Source: Gp6-AA40 sp050742535 (lineage in GTDB: Bacteria > Acidobacteriota > Vicinamibacteria > Vicinamibacterales > UBA2999). From it: a stretch of 20,103 nucleotides of DNA. The stretch spans positions 1-20,103 of the forward strand of contig JBOGIQ010000079.1 in the NCBI GenBank assembly GCA_050742535.1. The letters are read 5' to 3'. The notes under the pieces were generated by a model, which saw nothing but the letters and a program-made list of their open reading frames with translations, did not search any database and had not been told where the DNA came from. Below, piece by piece: positions 14,779 to 20,103 of this stretch. A program made the translations under genes and the position numbers. Positions within the stretch are counted from its first letter, which is position 1. Each line of letters begins with the position of its first letter.

Positions 14779-16301
14779 GCGGCCTCCTGGTAGAACTCAC
14801 CCATGCCGATGTCGCCTTCGATGACGTGGAACTGTGCGGGATCCTCGTCGTCGTAGCCCGCGGCCTCCGCGGCTTCAAGCTCGATCGCGTTGCAGCGACG
14901 CATGCGCTCGACCGCCCACCGCACCGACTCGTCGAAGTCCTTCAGATCGCGCACGCCGGACGCGGCGACGTCGACCTCGGGCTCCGGCTGCAGCATCAGC
15001 AGGTAGCGCAGCGCATCCGGGAGATCGTCGTTCTCCTTCTTCGGCTGCTCGCGGATCGCGCGACCCATCGCGTCGTAGTTCCGCTCGTCCCACACGTACC
15101 CGTGCAGCTGCTCGATGGTGCGGGGCACCAGGTCCTCGACGAACCAGAGCCGGTGCAGCGACAGCCACTTGTGGACGCGGTTGATGCCGCCGATGACGTC
15201 GTTCGGCGCCGCCTGCGTCGTGATGTGGTACGGCGCCTGCTGAAATTCGATCTGCCACTGCCGCTGTGAGCGATCGATCGCCCAGGACTCGGGCTCGAAC
15301 GGCCGATCCGGGTTCCACCGCGCCAGCAAGCGTTGAAACGAGGCGTAGTGGTTCGCGATCGTGTCGTTCCGACGCAGATGCTCACCGATCGCGATGAGGC
15401 TGTCCTCGACCTGGACGCAGAGGATGCCGGCGAACGGATGATCCGCGCCGGGATCGAGGCCGAAGAACACCAGGCGCGACGAGTCGATCCGCGGCCACTC
15501 GGGAATCATCTTGCGGATGCGCGCCAGGTCGAACGCGCTCGACGCCGGCCGCAAGATCTGCTGCTCGACCTCTTCGTAGTCGTAAATCGTGCCGGCGAAC
15601 GAGAGGAAGTCCGCTTCGTACTCTTGCTGGTACCACTTCGCATCCATCGAGAGACGCTGATGCTCGAGCTCGTCGAGATCGATCGCGGGATTGACGGCCG
15701 TCTTGTACTTGCAGGCCCAGTACCCGGGCTCCCCGAGCTGCGCCGGCAACCAGAAGCGCTTGTAGCACCAGTCGAAGGCGTTCGGCGACGTCGTCAACCA
15801 GCACACACCGCGCTTGTCGAGCAGCGCCGGCTGCAGCGTGTCCCAGGCCTTCTGCGCGATCTTTCGGCCCTCGTCGATCCACGCCCAATCGAGGCCAGGA
15901 CCGCGGCCGCGCTCGGGATCGTCAAGCGATCGGAAGCCGATCCGCGCGCCGTTGCGGAGACGCAGTTCCGAGTGCTGCGCGCTGTAGCCGTCCTTCCCCG
16001 GAATCAACCAATGCCGTGGCATCGCCTGCAGCACCGCGGGCAACACGTAGTCGTGCAGCTCCGGGTACGACGGCGCGCAGCACCACCCAAGCGATTCAGG
16101 CACGCCGGCCTCTTCCGCGGCCGCGATCCCGCCGGCGTCGGTCTTTCCACCACGACGACCGGCGAACAGCCCGAGCCGGGTGAACGCGCGACGACCCTTC
16201 AACGTGCGCCGCCGGCGCGCCGCGTGGAAGGCGTGCTGATACGGGTTGAACTTGCGCTTGAGGCGCCCCGTCTCGTTAGTCGCGGTTGGTGTCGTCGCCA
16301 T
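14775..16301 (-). CDS. terL: Terminase large subunit (ATPase and nuclease)
   Basis: A 508-residue protein with the full motif set. Walker A is GRRGGKT at residues 48-54, after a basic N-terminus. Walker B is WAWIDE at 139-144 (D143, E144 catalytic). The coupling motif LTTSP lies at 169-173. In the RNase H-like nuclease half, FFGLDPGAD carries D283, AIDRSQRQ is the likely second acidic strand, and DDLPDALRY at 425-433 carries the third acidic cluster. It cuts concatemeric DNA and drives it through the portal using ATP. The ATG at 16301 lies inside the end of the preceding gene (26-base overlap), so coupling with TerS is likely. Length is ordinary for the family. Confidence 0.94.
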   Translation of the reverse strand: MATTPTATNETGRLKRKFNPYQHAFHAARRRRTLKGRRAFTRLGLFAGRRGGKTDAGGIAAAEEAGVPESLGWCCAPSYPELHDYVLPAVLQAMPRHWLIPGKDGYSAQHSELRLRNGARIGFRSLDDPERGRGPGLDWAWIDEGRKIAQKAWDTLQPALLDKRGVCWLTTSPNAFDWCYKRFWLPAQLGEPGYWACKYKTAVNPAIDLDELEHQRLSMDAKWYQQEYEADFLSFAGTIYDYEEVEQQILRPASSAFDLARIRKMIPEWPRIDSSRLVFFGLDPGADHPFAGILCVQVEDSLIAIGEHLRRNDTIANHYASFQRLLARWNPDRPFEPESWAIDRSQRQWQIEFQQAPYHITTQAAPNDVIGGINRVHKWLSLHRLWFVEDLVPRTIEQLHGYVWDERNYDAMGRAIREQPKKENDDLPDALRYLLMLQPEPEVDVAASGVRDLKDFDESVRWAVERMRRCNAIELEAAEAAGYDDEDPAQFHVIEGDIGMGEFYQEAA

Positions 16302-16863
16302 CGAGCACGGGCAGCGGATCTTCGCGCGGGTTGCCGACCATCAGGCCGGTGCGTTCAGTGACCTGCACCACCTCCGGAGGCCTCGAGCCATCGGGCATCT
16401 CGTACTCGACCGTCATCGTCAGGTTCACGTTCCGGTTGTCCGTGACCGAATGGGAGTGGTTGCGGAACTCGCCGCGGCCGTAGAGTGTGTCGCGGATGGC
16501 GTCGTAGAAGCGATCGTGCGTCGGGTCCTCGAGCACGCCGATCAACCCCTCGACCGCGAGCGGCAACGCGACCTCGTCGATACGATGCTGGACCTCGGCG
16601 ATCTTGATACCGATCTGCCGCGCGCGCACGATGGCGTAGCGAATCTGAAAGGCAGAAAGTCCCGTCAGCTCGTGGATCTTCTTCGTCGAGTAGCCGGCCG
16701 AGCGGTACGCGGCGACGATGTGCACGCGCGCGCGATACTCGTCATCCGACAACACACGCCCACCAGGCCCACCCTGCGGCGGGAGGTCGAGGCCGTCTTT
16801 CGGAATGGAGACGGGCGGAAAAATCTCTTCGACGTCGGGATCCGGCGCGTCCACGGCGACCAA
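16276..16863 (-). CDS. terS: Putative terminase small subunit with HTH segment
   Basis: A 195-residue product directly before TerL and overlapping it by 26 bases. Residues about 40-85 include YRARVHIVAAYRSAGYSTKKIHELTGLSAFQIRYAIVRARQIG, a helix-turn-helix typical of small terminases that recognise the packaging site. A helical middle (HRIDEVALPLAVEGLIGVLEDPTHDRF) could oligomerise, and a strand-rich part follows (NVNLTMTVEYEMPDGS). The acidic tail holds EDPLPVLDGDD. The start is uncertain: the listed TTG at 16863 has no clear ribosome binding site, and GTG 16854 (VDAPDPDVEEIF) is an alternative. TerS function is inferred from position and the HTH, not from a family match. Confidence 0.68.
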   Translation of the reverse strand: MVAVDAPDPDVEEIFPPVSIPKDGLDLPPQGGPGGRVLSDDEYRARVHIVAAYRSAGYSTKKIHELTGLSAFQIRYAIVRARQIGIKIAEVQHRIDEVALPLAVEGLIGVLEDPTHDRFYDAIRDTLYGRGEFRNHSHSVTDNRNVNLTMTVEYEMPDGSRPPEVVQVTERTGLMVGNPREDPLPVLDGDDTNRD

Positions 16864-16887
16864 GGTCGCACCAGACGCGCCGGCCTA

Positions 16888-16901
16888 TCAATGCTGAGGT
16901 A
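16888..16901. repeat. 14-bp repeat TCAATGCTGAGGTA, copy 2
   Basis: Identical to 11084-11097 and in the same orientation. It lies in the 41-base gap between the stop at 16905 and the putative TerS start, so it is in the leader of TerS. A cis-acting role is possible but unproven. Confidence 0.4.
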
Positions 16902-16904
16902 CGT

Positions 16905-17273
16905 TCAGTGCTTCGTCGACCGCTCGTGCGGATAGCGGGTCTTCGGCAAGCGCCAGAGCGCCTTGTCCATCGACTCGAAGAGGCCGTCCCAGGTGCCGGT
17001 CACGAGTTTGTTGACCGCGTGATGGAGGCAGCAGGACGTCTCGACGGCCGCACGAGTGATCGTGATGCGCCCTTCGATCATCAACGGGCGCTCGTCGGAA
17101 CCGACGTCGCCGCCGTTGAAGGACACCCCGCTTTTCGAGAGCGCGTGCACCCACCGCTGTAGCTGCTCGGGCGGCGGCAACGCACGGCGCAACACGTACT
17201 GCAGCAGCTCGCGCGAGACACCGTCAACGCGCTGCTCCAACTCCAGCAACTCCTGCTCCTTCGCCGAGGTCAC
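16905..17273 (-). CDS. Small helical protein upstream of terminase, unassigned
   Basis: A 122-residue product from GTG 17273, with GGAGAGG upstream. The N-terminal 45 residues are helical (EQELLELEQRVDGVSRELLQYVLRRALPPPEQLQRWVHAL). A central strand region has GGDVGSDERPLMIEGRITITRAAVETSCCLHHAV, in which CCLHH is an unusual cysteine/histidine cluster, then GTWDGLFESMDKALWRLP. The gene overlaps the end of the gene upstream by 50 bases. The position next to TerS suggests a packaging or regulatory role, but no family is recognised. Confidence 0.62.
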   Translation of the reverse strand: MTSAKEQELLELEQRVDGVSRELLQYVLRRALPPPEQLQRWVHALSKSGVSFNGGDVGSDERPLMIEGRITITRAAVETSCCLHHAVNKLVTGTWDGLFESMDKALWRLPKTRYPHERSTKH

Positions 17274-17697
17274 GGTCCTCTCCTTCCGGTGCCGCCGGCG
17301 CCGGCGGCTGTTCGGTTTCCACGAGGCGGTACTCGGTCGCGAACGTCTCGCCGCTGATCACCTGCACGTCCTGGAGGTCTGTGACGTCGAGATAATCGCC
17401 GATGCGGACGATCGGCCACGACTGCGTCTTGTGATTCAACACGCGCCAGGTCGCCATCGTGCGCTCGGGGATGATCTCGAGCTTCGGATGATTCAGTTGC
17501 TCGTTGAATCGCACGACGAGCATCTGCCGCGCGACGATCTGCTCGGCGACCGCGGGACGGATCGGACTGCGATGCGGGTTCTTCTGACAGAACGGCCAGT
17601 GATGGTCGGCGAACCAGCGCTTGAAGGCGTCCGGGCCATTCAGGGCCTCGGCCGGGATCTCGATCCAATCACCGCACGGGTTTTTCTTGAGCGCCAT
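17224..17697 (-). CDS. Unassigned small protein in the terminase-proximal run
   Basis: A 157-residue product from ATG 17697, with GGAGG six bases upstream. Residues 1-120 look globular (GDWIEIPAEALNGPDAFKRWFADHHWPFC, RMLVVRFNEQL-like strands as MLVVRFNEQLNHPKLEIIPER, SWPIVRIGDYLDVTDLQDVQVISGETF). The last 30 residues (QPPAPAAPEGEDRDLGEG...) are low-complexity and lie in the 50-base overlap with the next gene, so that tail is shaped by the other frame. Its start lies 29 bases inside the preceding gene. No function can be assigned. Confidence 0.62.
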   Translation of the reverse strand: MALKKNPCGDWIEIPAEALNGPDAFKRWFADHHWPFCQKNPHRSPIRPAVAEQIVARQMLVVRFNEQLNHPKLEIIPERTMATWRVLNHKTQSWPIVRIGDYLDVTDLQDVQVISGETFATEYRLVETEQPPAPAAPEGEDRDLGEGAGVAGVGAAR

Positions 17698-18142
17698 CGG
17701 GAGCCTCCGCGCGAATCATCTCATGAACGACTGCAGCCGCCGGGCACACGAGCGCCTGCCAGCGAACCGGCGGGAGTTGCTGCACGTTCTCCGACCACAG
17801 GTACGCGCGCGTGCCGTCGCGCGGCTCTCCGAGATTGACGTGGCGATCGTAGTCGCCGGTGAAGATGGCCAGGCGCGCGGGTTTGAGGATGTTCACGCGA
17901 TTGACGGCCGCCGCGAGTTGGGTCGTCGGCTGCCCGAGATAACCGAAGTTCTCCGGGATCTCGTGCAGTTCGATCAGCCGGTTCGTGACCGCGAAGATCC
18001 GCCACGCGCGCGTCGCGGGGTCCGCACCGGCGTCACGCGCAGCGAGACACGCCTCGAGCGCCAGTTGCAGGCCCGGTTCGAACCGCAGGCGCACGTTGGG
18101 CCCGTTGTCGATGAGGACGACGGTCAGTCCGGAGAGGGGCAT
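17669..18142 (-). CDS. Unassigned protein, first gene after the candidate promoter
   Basis: From ATG 18142 (MPLSGLTVVLIDNG) the product has 157 residues; GTG codons at 18175 and 18172 would extend it by about 11 residues, and none of these starts has a good ribosome binding site. The sequence has alternating strands and helices: LTVVLIDNGPNVRLRF, GLQLALEACLAARDAG, WRIFAVTNRLIELHEIP, LAAAVNRVNILKPARLAIFTGDYDRH, WQALVCPAAAVVHEMIRA. This alpha/beta layout could be an enzyme or a structural protein; I do not recognise it. It overlaps the next gene by 29 bases. The preceding gap holds a promoter-like element, so it may lead the packaging operon. Confidence 0.6.
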   Translation of the reverse strand: MPLSGLTVVLIDNGPNVRLRFEPGLQLALEACLAARDAGADPATRAWRIFAVTNRLIELHEIPENFGYLGQPTTQLAAAVNRVNILKPARLAIFTGDYDRHVNLGEPRDGTRAYLWSENVQQLPPVRWQALVCPAAAVVHEMIRAEAPDGAQEKPVR

Positions 18143-18246
18143 GTGATGGAAACGACGTCTCCCGCTTTCCACCACCCGAGAAGCCTGGGGAATGGTCAGG
18201 AACAGCTCAGTGGCCCACCCACGGCGCGCGGAGACGTCGCACAGAG

Positions 18247-18276
18247 AGAATACGTGCGGGCCGCAGCCTGCGTCAA
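18247..18276 (-). promoter_or_regulatory. Candidate sigma70-type promoter
   Basis: On the minus strand TTGACG (18276-18271) and TATTCT (18252-18247) are separated by 18 bases; the -35 matches consensus at five of six positions and the -10 at four of six. It lies in the 153-base gap before the gene starting at 18142, giving a leader of about 100 bases. It would drive the terminase and head genes. Spacing and -10 are imperfect, so confidence is moderate. Confidence 0.4.
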
Positions 18277-18295
18277 GCAGGTGGCTCGATGCGCG

Positions 18296-18433
18296 TCATC
18301 GTCCCACGCACCGCGCGAAGATCTCGTAGCGGTTCCCCTGGATTCGCCGCACGTCCATGATCACAAACCCTCCGTCGATCAACTCGGCCTGCCGCTTCGC
18401 CAGCAGTTGCTTCGTGGTGTCGAAGGGATACAC
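18296..18433 (-). CDS. Small ORF, 45 residues, unassigned
   Basis: A 45-residue frame from GTG 18433 (VYPFDTTKQLL), just after the stop of the secreted protein, ending in TGA at 18296. The sequence (TKQLLAKRQAELIDGGFVIM, DVRRIQGNRYEIFARCVGR) has a helix followed by a beta hairpin and looks protein-like, but there is no strong ribosome binding site. After the TGA the same frame stays open into the next gene, so a degraded longer gene is also possible. Confidence 0.4.
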   Translation of the reverse strand: MYPFDTTKQLLAKRQAELIDGGFVIMDVRRIQGNRYEIFARCVGR

Positions 18434-18438
18434 CGCGC

Positions 18439-18909
18439 CTACGGCGTAACCAGCTCCAGATTCGCCGGGCTGGCTGGTACAGATGCCGACGACAGGAAAA
18501 AATCCGTTTTAGCCGTGTTCTCAGACAGCGTGGCCTGCGGGTTCCTGGAGTACCACGTCAGTTCGTACACCGCCGTTGGCAGCAGTCCCGGCCCCATCGC
18601 GGGCAGCAACGTCTGGTAGCACCCGGCCGGAATCCCCGTGCCGGTGACTGGCGTGACGGAATTTTTCGGGACGGTGAACGTCGTGGTGAGGACGGGTTCG
18701 CCCTTGACGCGCACTTCGCCGTAGTAGTCCTGCACCTTGAGCGCACCGGCCGGATCGACGGCGGTGTGATCGGCGGATTGGAAGGTCAGCGTCGAGCGGC
18801 CGAAGACGACAGGGGCCGGCTTGCCATCGGGCAAACAGGCCGTCTGCGCGCCGGCGGGCCACGCACTCCCGAGCACGAGCACGAAAACGACAAGAGCGAG
18901 CACGCGCAT
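18439..18909 (-). CDS. Secreted small beta-rich protein (Sec signal peptide)
   Basis: A 156-residue product. Residues 1-21 are a signal peptide: MRV, a hydrophobic run LALVVFVLVLGSAWP, and AGA before Q22 as the cleavage site. There is no lipobox cysteine. The mature part has strands VVFGRSTLTFQSA, YGEVRVKGEPVLTTTFTVP, YELTWYSRNP and FFLSSASVPASPANLELV, a fibronectin- or immunoglobulin-like pattern. Cysteines 25 and 97 could pair in the periplasm. The ATG overlaps the upstream TGA (TGATG) and has GGAGGT five bases away, so it is co-translated with the membrane protein. A moron-type role in altering the host envelope is possible; the function is unknown. Confidence 0.68.
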   Translation of the reverse strand: MRVLALVVFVLVLGSAWPAGAQTACLPDGKPAPVVFGRSTLTFQSADHTAVDPAGALKVQDYYGEVRVKGEPVLTTTFTVPKNSVTPVTGTGIPAGCYQTLLPAMGPGLLPTAVYELTWYSRNPQATLSENTAKTDFFLSSASVPASPANLELVTP

Positions 18910-19091
18910 CAGTCACCTCCGTTTCGAAACCACACCAGCACGCCGGTCACGACCATCGTGAACACGACGACCCAACACATCGCGAGCAGGATCGCGAGCC
19001 AGACTTCCTGCAGGAACGTACGCGGTTCAGCGCCGGCGAGCCAGGGCCTCGACAGCACGCGCACGACGGGACCGACGAGGCGACCGATCAC
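18909..19091 (-). CDS. Single-pass small membrane protein
   Basis: I start it at GTG 19091 (VIGRLVGPVV), because AGGAG lies seven bases upstream and longer starts in this frame give arginine-rich, out-of-phase sequence; this gives 60 residues. The C-terminal half is a long transmembrane segment, residues about 29-55, VWLAILLAMCWVVVFTMVVT then GVLVWF, ending RNGGD. The N-terminal half is basic and semi-hydrophobic. A holin-like or envelope-associated role is possible from size and shape, but one-helix proteins are common and no lysin neighbour is present here. It overlaps the preceding gene by 65 bases and the secreted-protein gene by TGATG. Confidence 0.6.
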   Translation of the reverse strand: MIGRLVGPVVRVLSRPWLAGAEPRTFLQEVWLAILLAMCWVVVFTMVVTGVLVWFRNGGD

Positions 19092-19218
19092 GGGCGAACT
19101 CCTGGGGGGTGTGGGTTCGACCAGTGTCCATGTTCTTCGTTTCGACGACCTCGTCGCCGCGAAACGCGAGCCGCATCTTACCCTTCCGCCGGTAGCGAAC
19201 GCCTGGTCCGAGCGGCAT
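19027..19218 (-). CDS. Small protein of unknown function, overlapping the membrane-protein gene
   Basis: ATG 19218 (MPLGPGVRYRRKGKM) has AGGAG seven bases upstream and lies just past the TGA of the preceding gene. The 63-residue product has RLAFRGDEVVETKNMDTG and RTHTPQEFA, a small beta-rich core; the last 25 residues are arginine-rich (RDRSPRRSRRARAVEALARRR) because they are read in the 65-base overlap with the membrane-protein gene. No family is assigned. Confidence 0.55.
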   Translation of the reverse strand: MPLGPGVRYRRKGKMRLAFRGDEVVETKNMDTGRTHTPQEFARDRSPRRSRRARAVEALARRR

Positions 19219-19219
19219 G

Positions 19220-19522
19220 TCACGGCTCCTCGTGCATCCACTCGACGTTGCCGTCGGCATCGAGTTGAACGAGTCGCTTCATCGATTTGCGTATGGAGAC
19301 TCGGAGGGGTGGTGCGTCCGTTCGTCGTGGGTACGTCGAATCCTCGCGGACGAACATCGGCGCCCATCGCACGACGGCGCCGGCCTCGCCATCGAAGAAG
19401 TGCACCTGCGTGCCATTTGCGAATCGCCAGATCTTGGTCGGCACCGACTCGGGCCCGAGCGCGACGAATGGCGCAGCGGCGAGCGCCGAGAGGGTGAGTT
19501 GGAGAAACGCGCGGCGGGTCAT
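19220..19522 (-). CDS. Exported protein with a twin-arginine (Tat) signal
   Basis: A 100-residue product. The N-terminus MTRRAFLQLTLSALAAAPF has TRRAFLQ, a close match to the Tat consensus S/T-R-R-x-F-L-K, then a moderately hydrophobic stretch and an alanine-rich cleavage region. The remainder (TKIWRFANGTQVHFFDGEAGAVVRW, FVREDSTYPRR, KSMKRLVQLDADGNVEWM) is strand-rich and has no evident cofactor motif. Tat export normally carries folded or cofactor-loaded proteins, so its presence in a phage gene run is unusual. The ATG overlaps the upstream stop as ATGA with no ribosome binding site of its own, so it depends on coupling. Function unknown. Confidence 0.65.
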   Translation of the reverse strand: MTRRAFLQLTLSALAAAPFVALGPESVPTKIWRFANGTQVHFFDGEAGAVVRWAPMFVREDSTYPRRTDAPPLRVSIRKSMKRLVQLDADGNVEWMHEEP

Positions 19523-19737
19523 CGCAGATCGTCCGGCATGTTCGCTGTCTGCATCAGCGCGTCGTCCTGCGTGATCTCGCCCTTGAAGGTCTGCGCGTCC
19601 GCGAATCCGTCGTGGTACGCCTGCACCAACCCGGGATAGCGATACGCCGACAACGGGGTGCCGCCAACGTCGGCGATCGAGCCGGCGCGAAACCCCGCAC
19701 GGTACGCGCGCCGCGTCGTGGTCTCGCGCGGCCCCAT
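19519..19737 (-). CDS. Small protein with two AYxxGFxxA motifs (RMF-like pattern)
   Basis: A 72-residue product from ATG 19737, two bases after the preceding TGA. It carries RAYRAGFRAG (residues about 10-19) and QAYHDGFADA (about 39-48): the AYxxGFxx motif occurs twice. Ribosome-modulation-factor-like small proteins have an 'A...GY.AG' element followed by a second G-containing helix, so this is a loose resemblance. It could be a host-translation modulator, but the evidence is weak. No ribosome binding site is evident, so translation is probably coupled. Confidence 0.55.
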   Translation of the reverse strand: MGPRETTTRRAYRAGFRAGSIADVGGTPLSAYRYPGLVQAYHDGFADAQTFKGEITQDDALMQTANMPDDLR

Positions 19738-19739
19738 GA

Positions 19740-19949
19740 TCAGGGATTCAGCACCACCGCCGTCACGACGTCATCGACGGTGCACGGCTGCACGATCGAC
19801 GTCGGGAAGTGCGCGTCGCGGAACGCCGTGGCGCGCGTGGACGCGCTGTTCGCATCCTGTGTGTCACCGACGAGAAAAATCGCGACGGCTTGTGTCGGGT
19901 CGGGTGGGGTGTGGGCTTCGAGCACGAGAAATCCGGGTGTCGGTGGCAT
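19740..19949 (-). CDS. Small unassigned protein
   Basis: A 69-residue product from ATG 19949 with AAGGAG nine bases upstream. The sequence FLVLEAHTPPDPTQAVAIFLVGDTQDANSASTRATAFRDAHFP and then DVVTAVVLNP suggests a small alpha/beta or beta-rich fold. No signal peptide, cysteine cluster or known motif is seen. Two bases separate its stop from the next start. Confidence 0.5.
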   Translation of the reverse strand: MPPTPGFLVLEAHTPPDPTQAVAIFLVGDTQDANSASTRATAFRDAHFPTSIVQPCTVDDVVTAVVLNP

Positions 19950-19952
19950 CAG

Positions 19953-20009
19953 TCAGTTCTCCTTCGATGAGTCGAGACGCATGAACCGGCCGCACTCGGC
20001 GATCGTCAT
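19953..20009 (-). CDS. Possible 18-codon micro-ORF
   Basis: ATG 20009 overlaps the stop of the partial gene upstream (ATGA) and reads MTIAECGRFMRLDSSKEN before TGA. Its end contains the ribosome binding site of the next gene, so it may simply carry ribosomes forward. Too short to call a protein with confidence. Confidence 0.22.
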   Translation of the reverse strand: MTIAECGRFMRLDSSKEN

Positions 20010-20103
20010 CGGATCCCCAGCGCGTCGAGGCGACGGCGGAGCTCGTCGACGCTCGCCGCGGGTCCGCGCTGCACCGGCGGCGTCAGGTCGCGCGGGTCCG
20101 GCC
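20006..20103 (-). CDS. C-terminal end of a gene entering from the right edge
   Basis: An open frame from the window edge ends in TGA at 20006 and gives PDPRDLTPPVQRGP, then a helix, ASVDELRRRLDALGIR. The proline-rich linker with a closing helix looks like a real C-terminus. Too little is present for any functional call. Confidence 0.4.
   Translation of the reverse strand, partial: PDPRDLTPPVQRGPAASVDELRRRLDALGIR

Noticed and set aside
15333..16361. 342-codon plus-strand frame
   Set aside because: It is antisense to the terminase gene, whose catalytic motifs are all intact on the minus strand.
17621..18619. 332-codon plus-strand frame covering the 18143-18295 gap
   Set aside because: It lies opposite three minus-strand genes with better composition, starts and ribosome binding sites; it has no recognisable domain.
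18439..19091. Membrane plus secreted gene pair as an inner/outer spanin pair
   Set aside because: The secreted protein has no lipobox cysteine and is beta-rich, while the membrane protein has its helix at the C-terminal end; neither fits a spanin.
1..20103. tRNA genes, CRISPR arrays, insertion sequences, att sites or lysogeny genes
   Set aside because: I looked for cloverleaf-like segments, spaced direct repeats, transposase or integrase motifs and repressor-type genes and found none that I can support.

Overview
The window is a segment of a tailed double-stranded DNA phage (Caudoviricetes), either virion genome or prophage. It is GC-rich with densely packed genes. Every gene I can support reads on the minus strand, so transcription runs from high to low coordinates. 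Starts are mostly ATG with some GTG, and many are preceded by strong AGGAG-type ribosome binding sites. Stop/start overlaps of the TAATG, TGATG, GTGA and ATGA type are common. No integrase, repressor, replication gene, tRNA, CRISPR array or insertion sequence is visible. The large P22-like portal, a putative head-tail adaptor and a stabilization/propeller-like tail protein, with no tape-measure gene in view, suggest a short-tailed (podovirus-like) phage. The host cannot be named from the sequence; exported-protein signals, including a twin-arginine one, only show that it is bacterial.

Layout in transcription order. (1) 20103 to 18296: small accessory genes, including an RMF-like double-motif protein, a Tat-signal protein, a single-pass membrane protein and a Sec-secreted protein, in a tightly overlapping run. 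(2) About 18276 to 18247: a candidate sigma70 promoter inside a 153-nt gap. (3) 18142 to 14476: three small unknown genes, a putative small terminase with an HTH segment, the large terminase and another unknown gene. (4) 14513 to 8388: a coiled-coil protein, the portal (carrying a Cys4 zinc-ribbon-like motif), an M15-like peptidase, a charged scaffold-like protein and the major capsid protein. (5) 8309 to 5405: five head-region proteins, mostly unknown, one of them a pectate-lyase-like beta-helix protein; intergenic hairpins lie around this block. (6) 4967 to 1: the putative adaptor, three related small beta-domain modules, a propeller-like tail protein and the start of a fibre protein that runs off the left edge.

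Together the genes form a packaging and virion-assembly cassette: TerS/TerL would package DNA through the portal into a shell of capsid protein built on the scaffold, then the adaptor and stabilization-type proteins close the vertex and hold the fibre. The most unusual part is 4249-1065. There the lead segment normally found at the N-terminus of a stabilization/propeller protein sits on a separate gene fused to a small beta domain, and two further stand-alone copies of that domain lie between it and the rest of the propeller protein.
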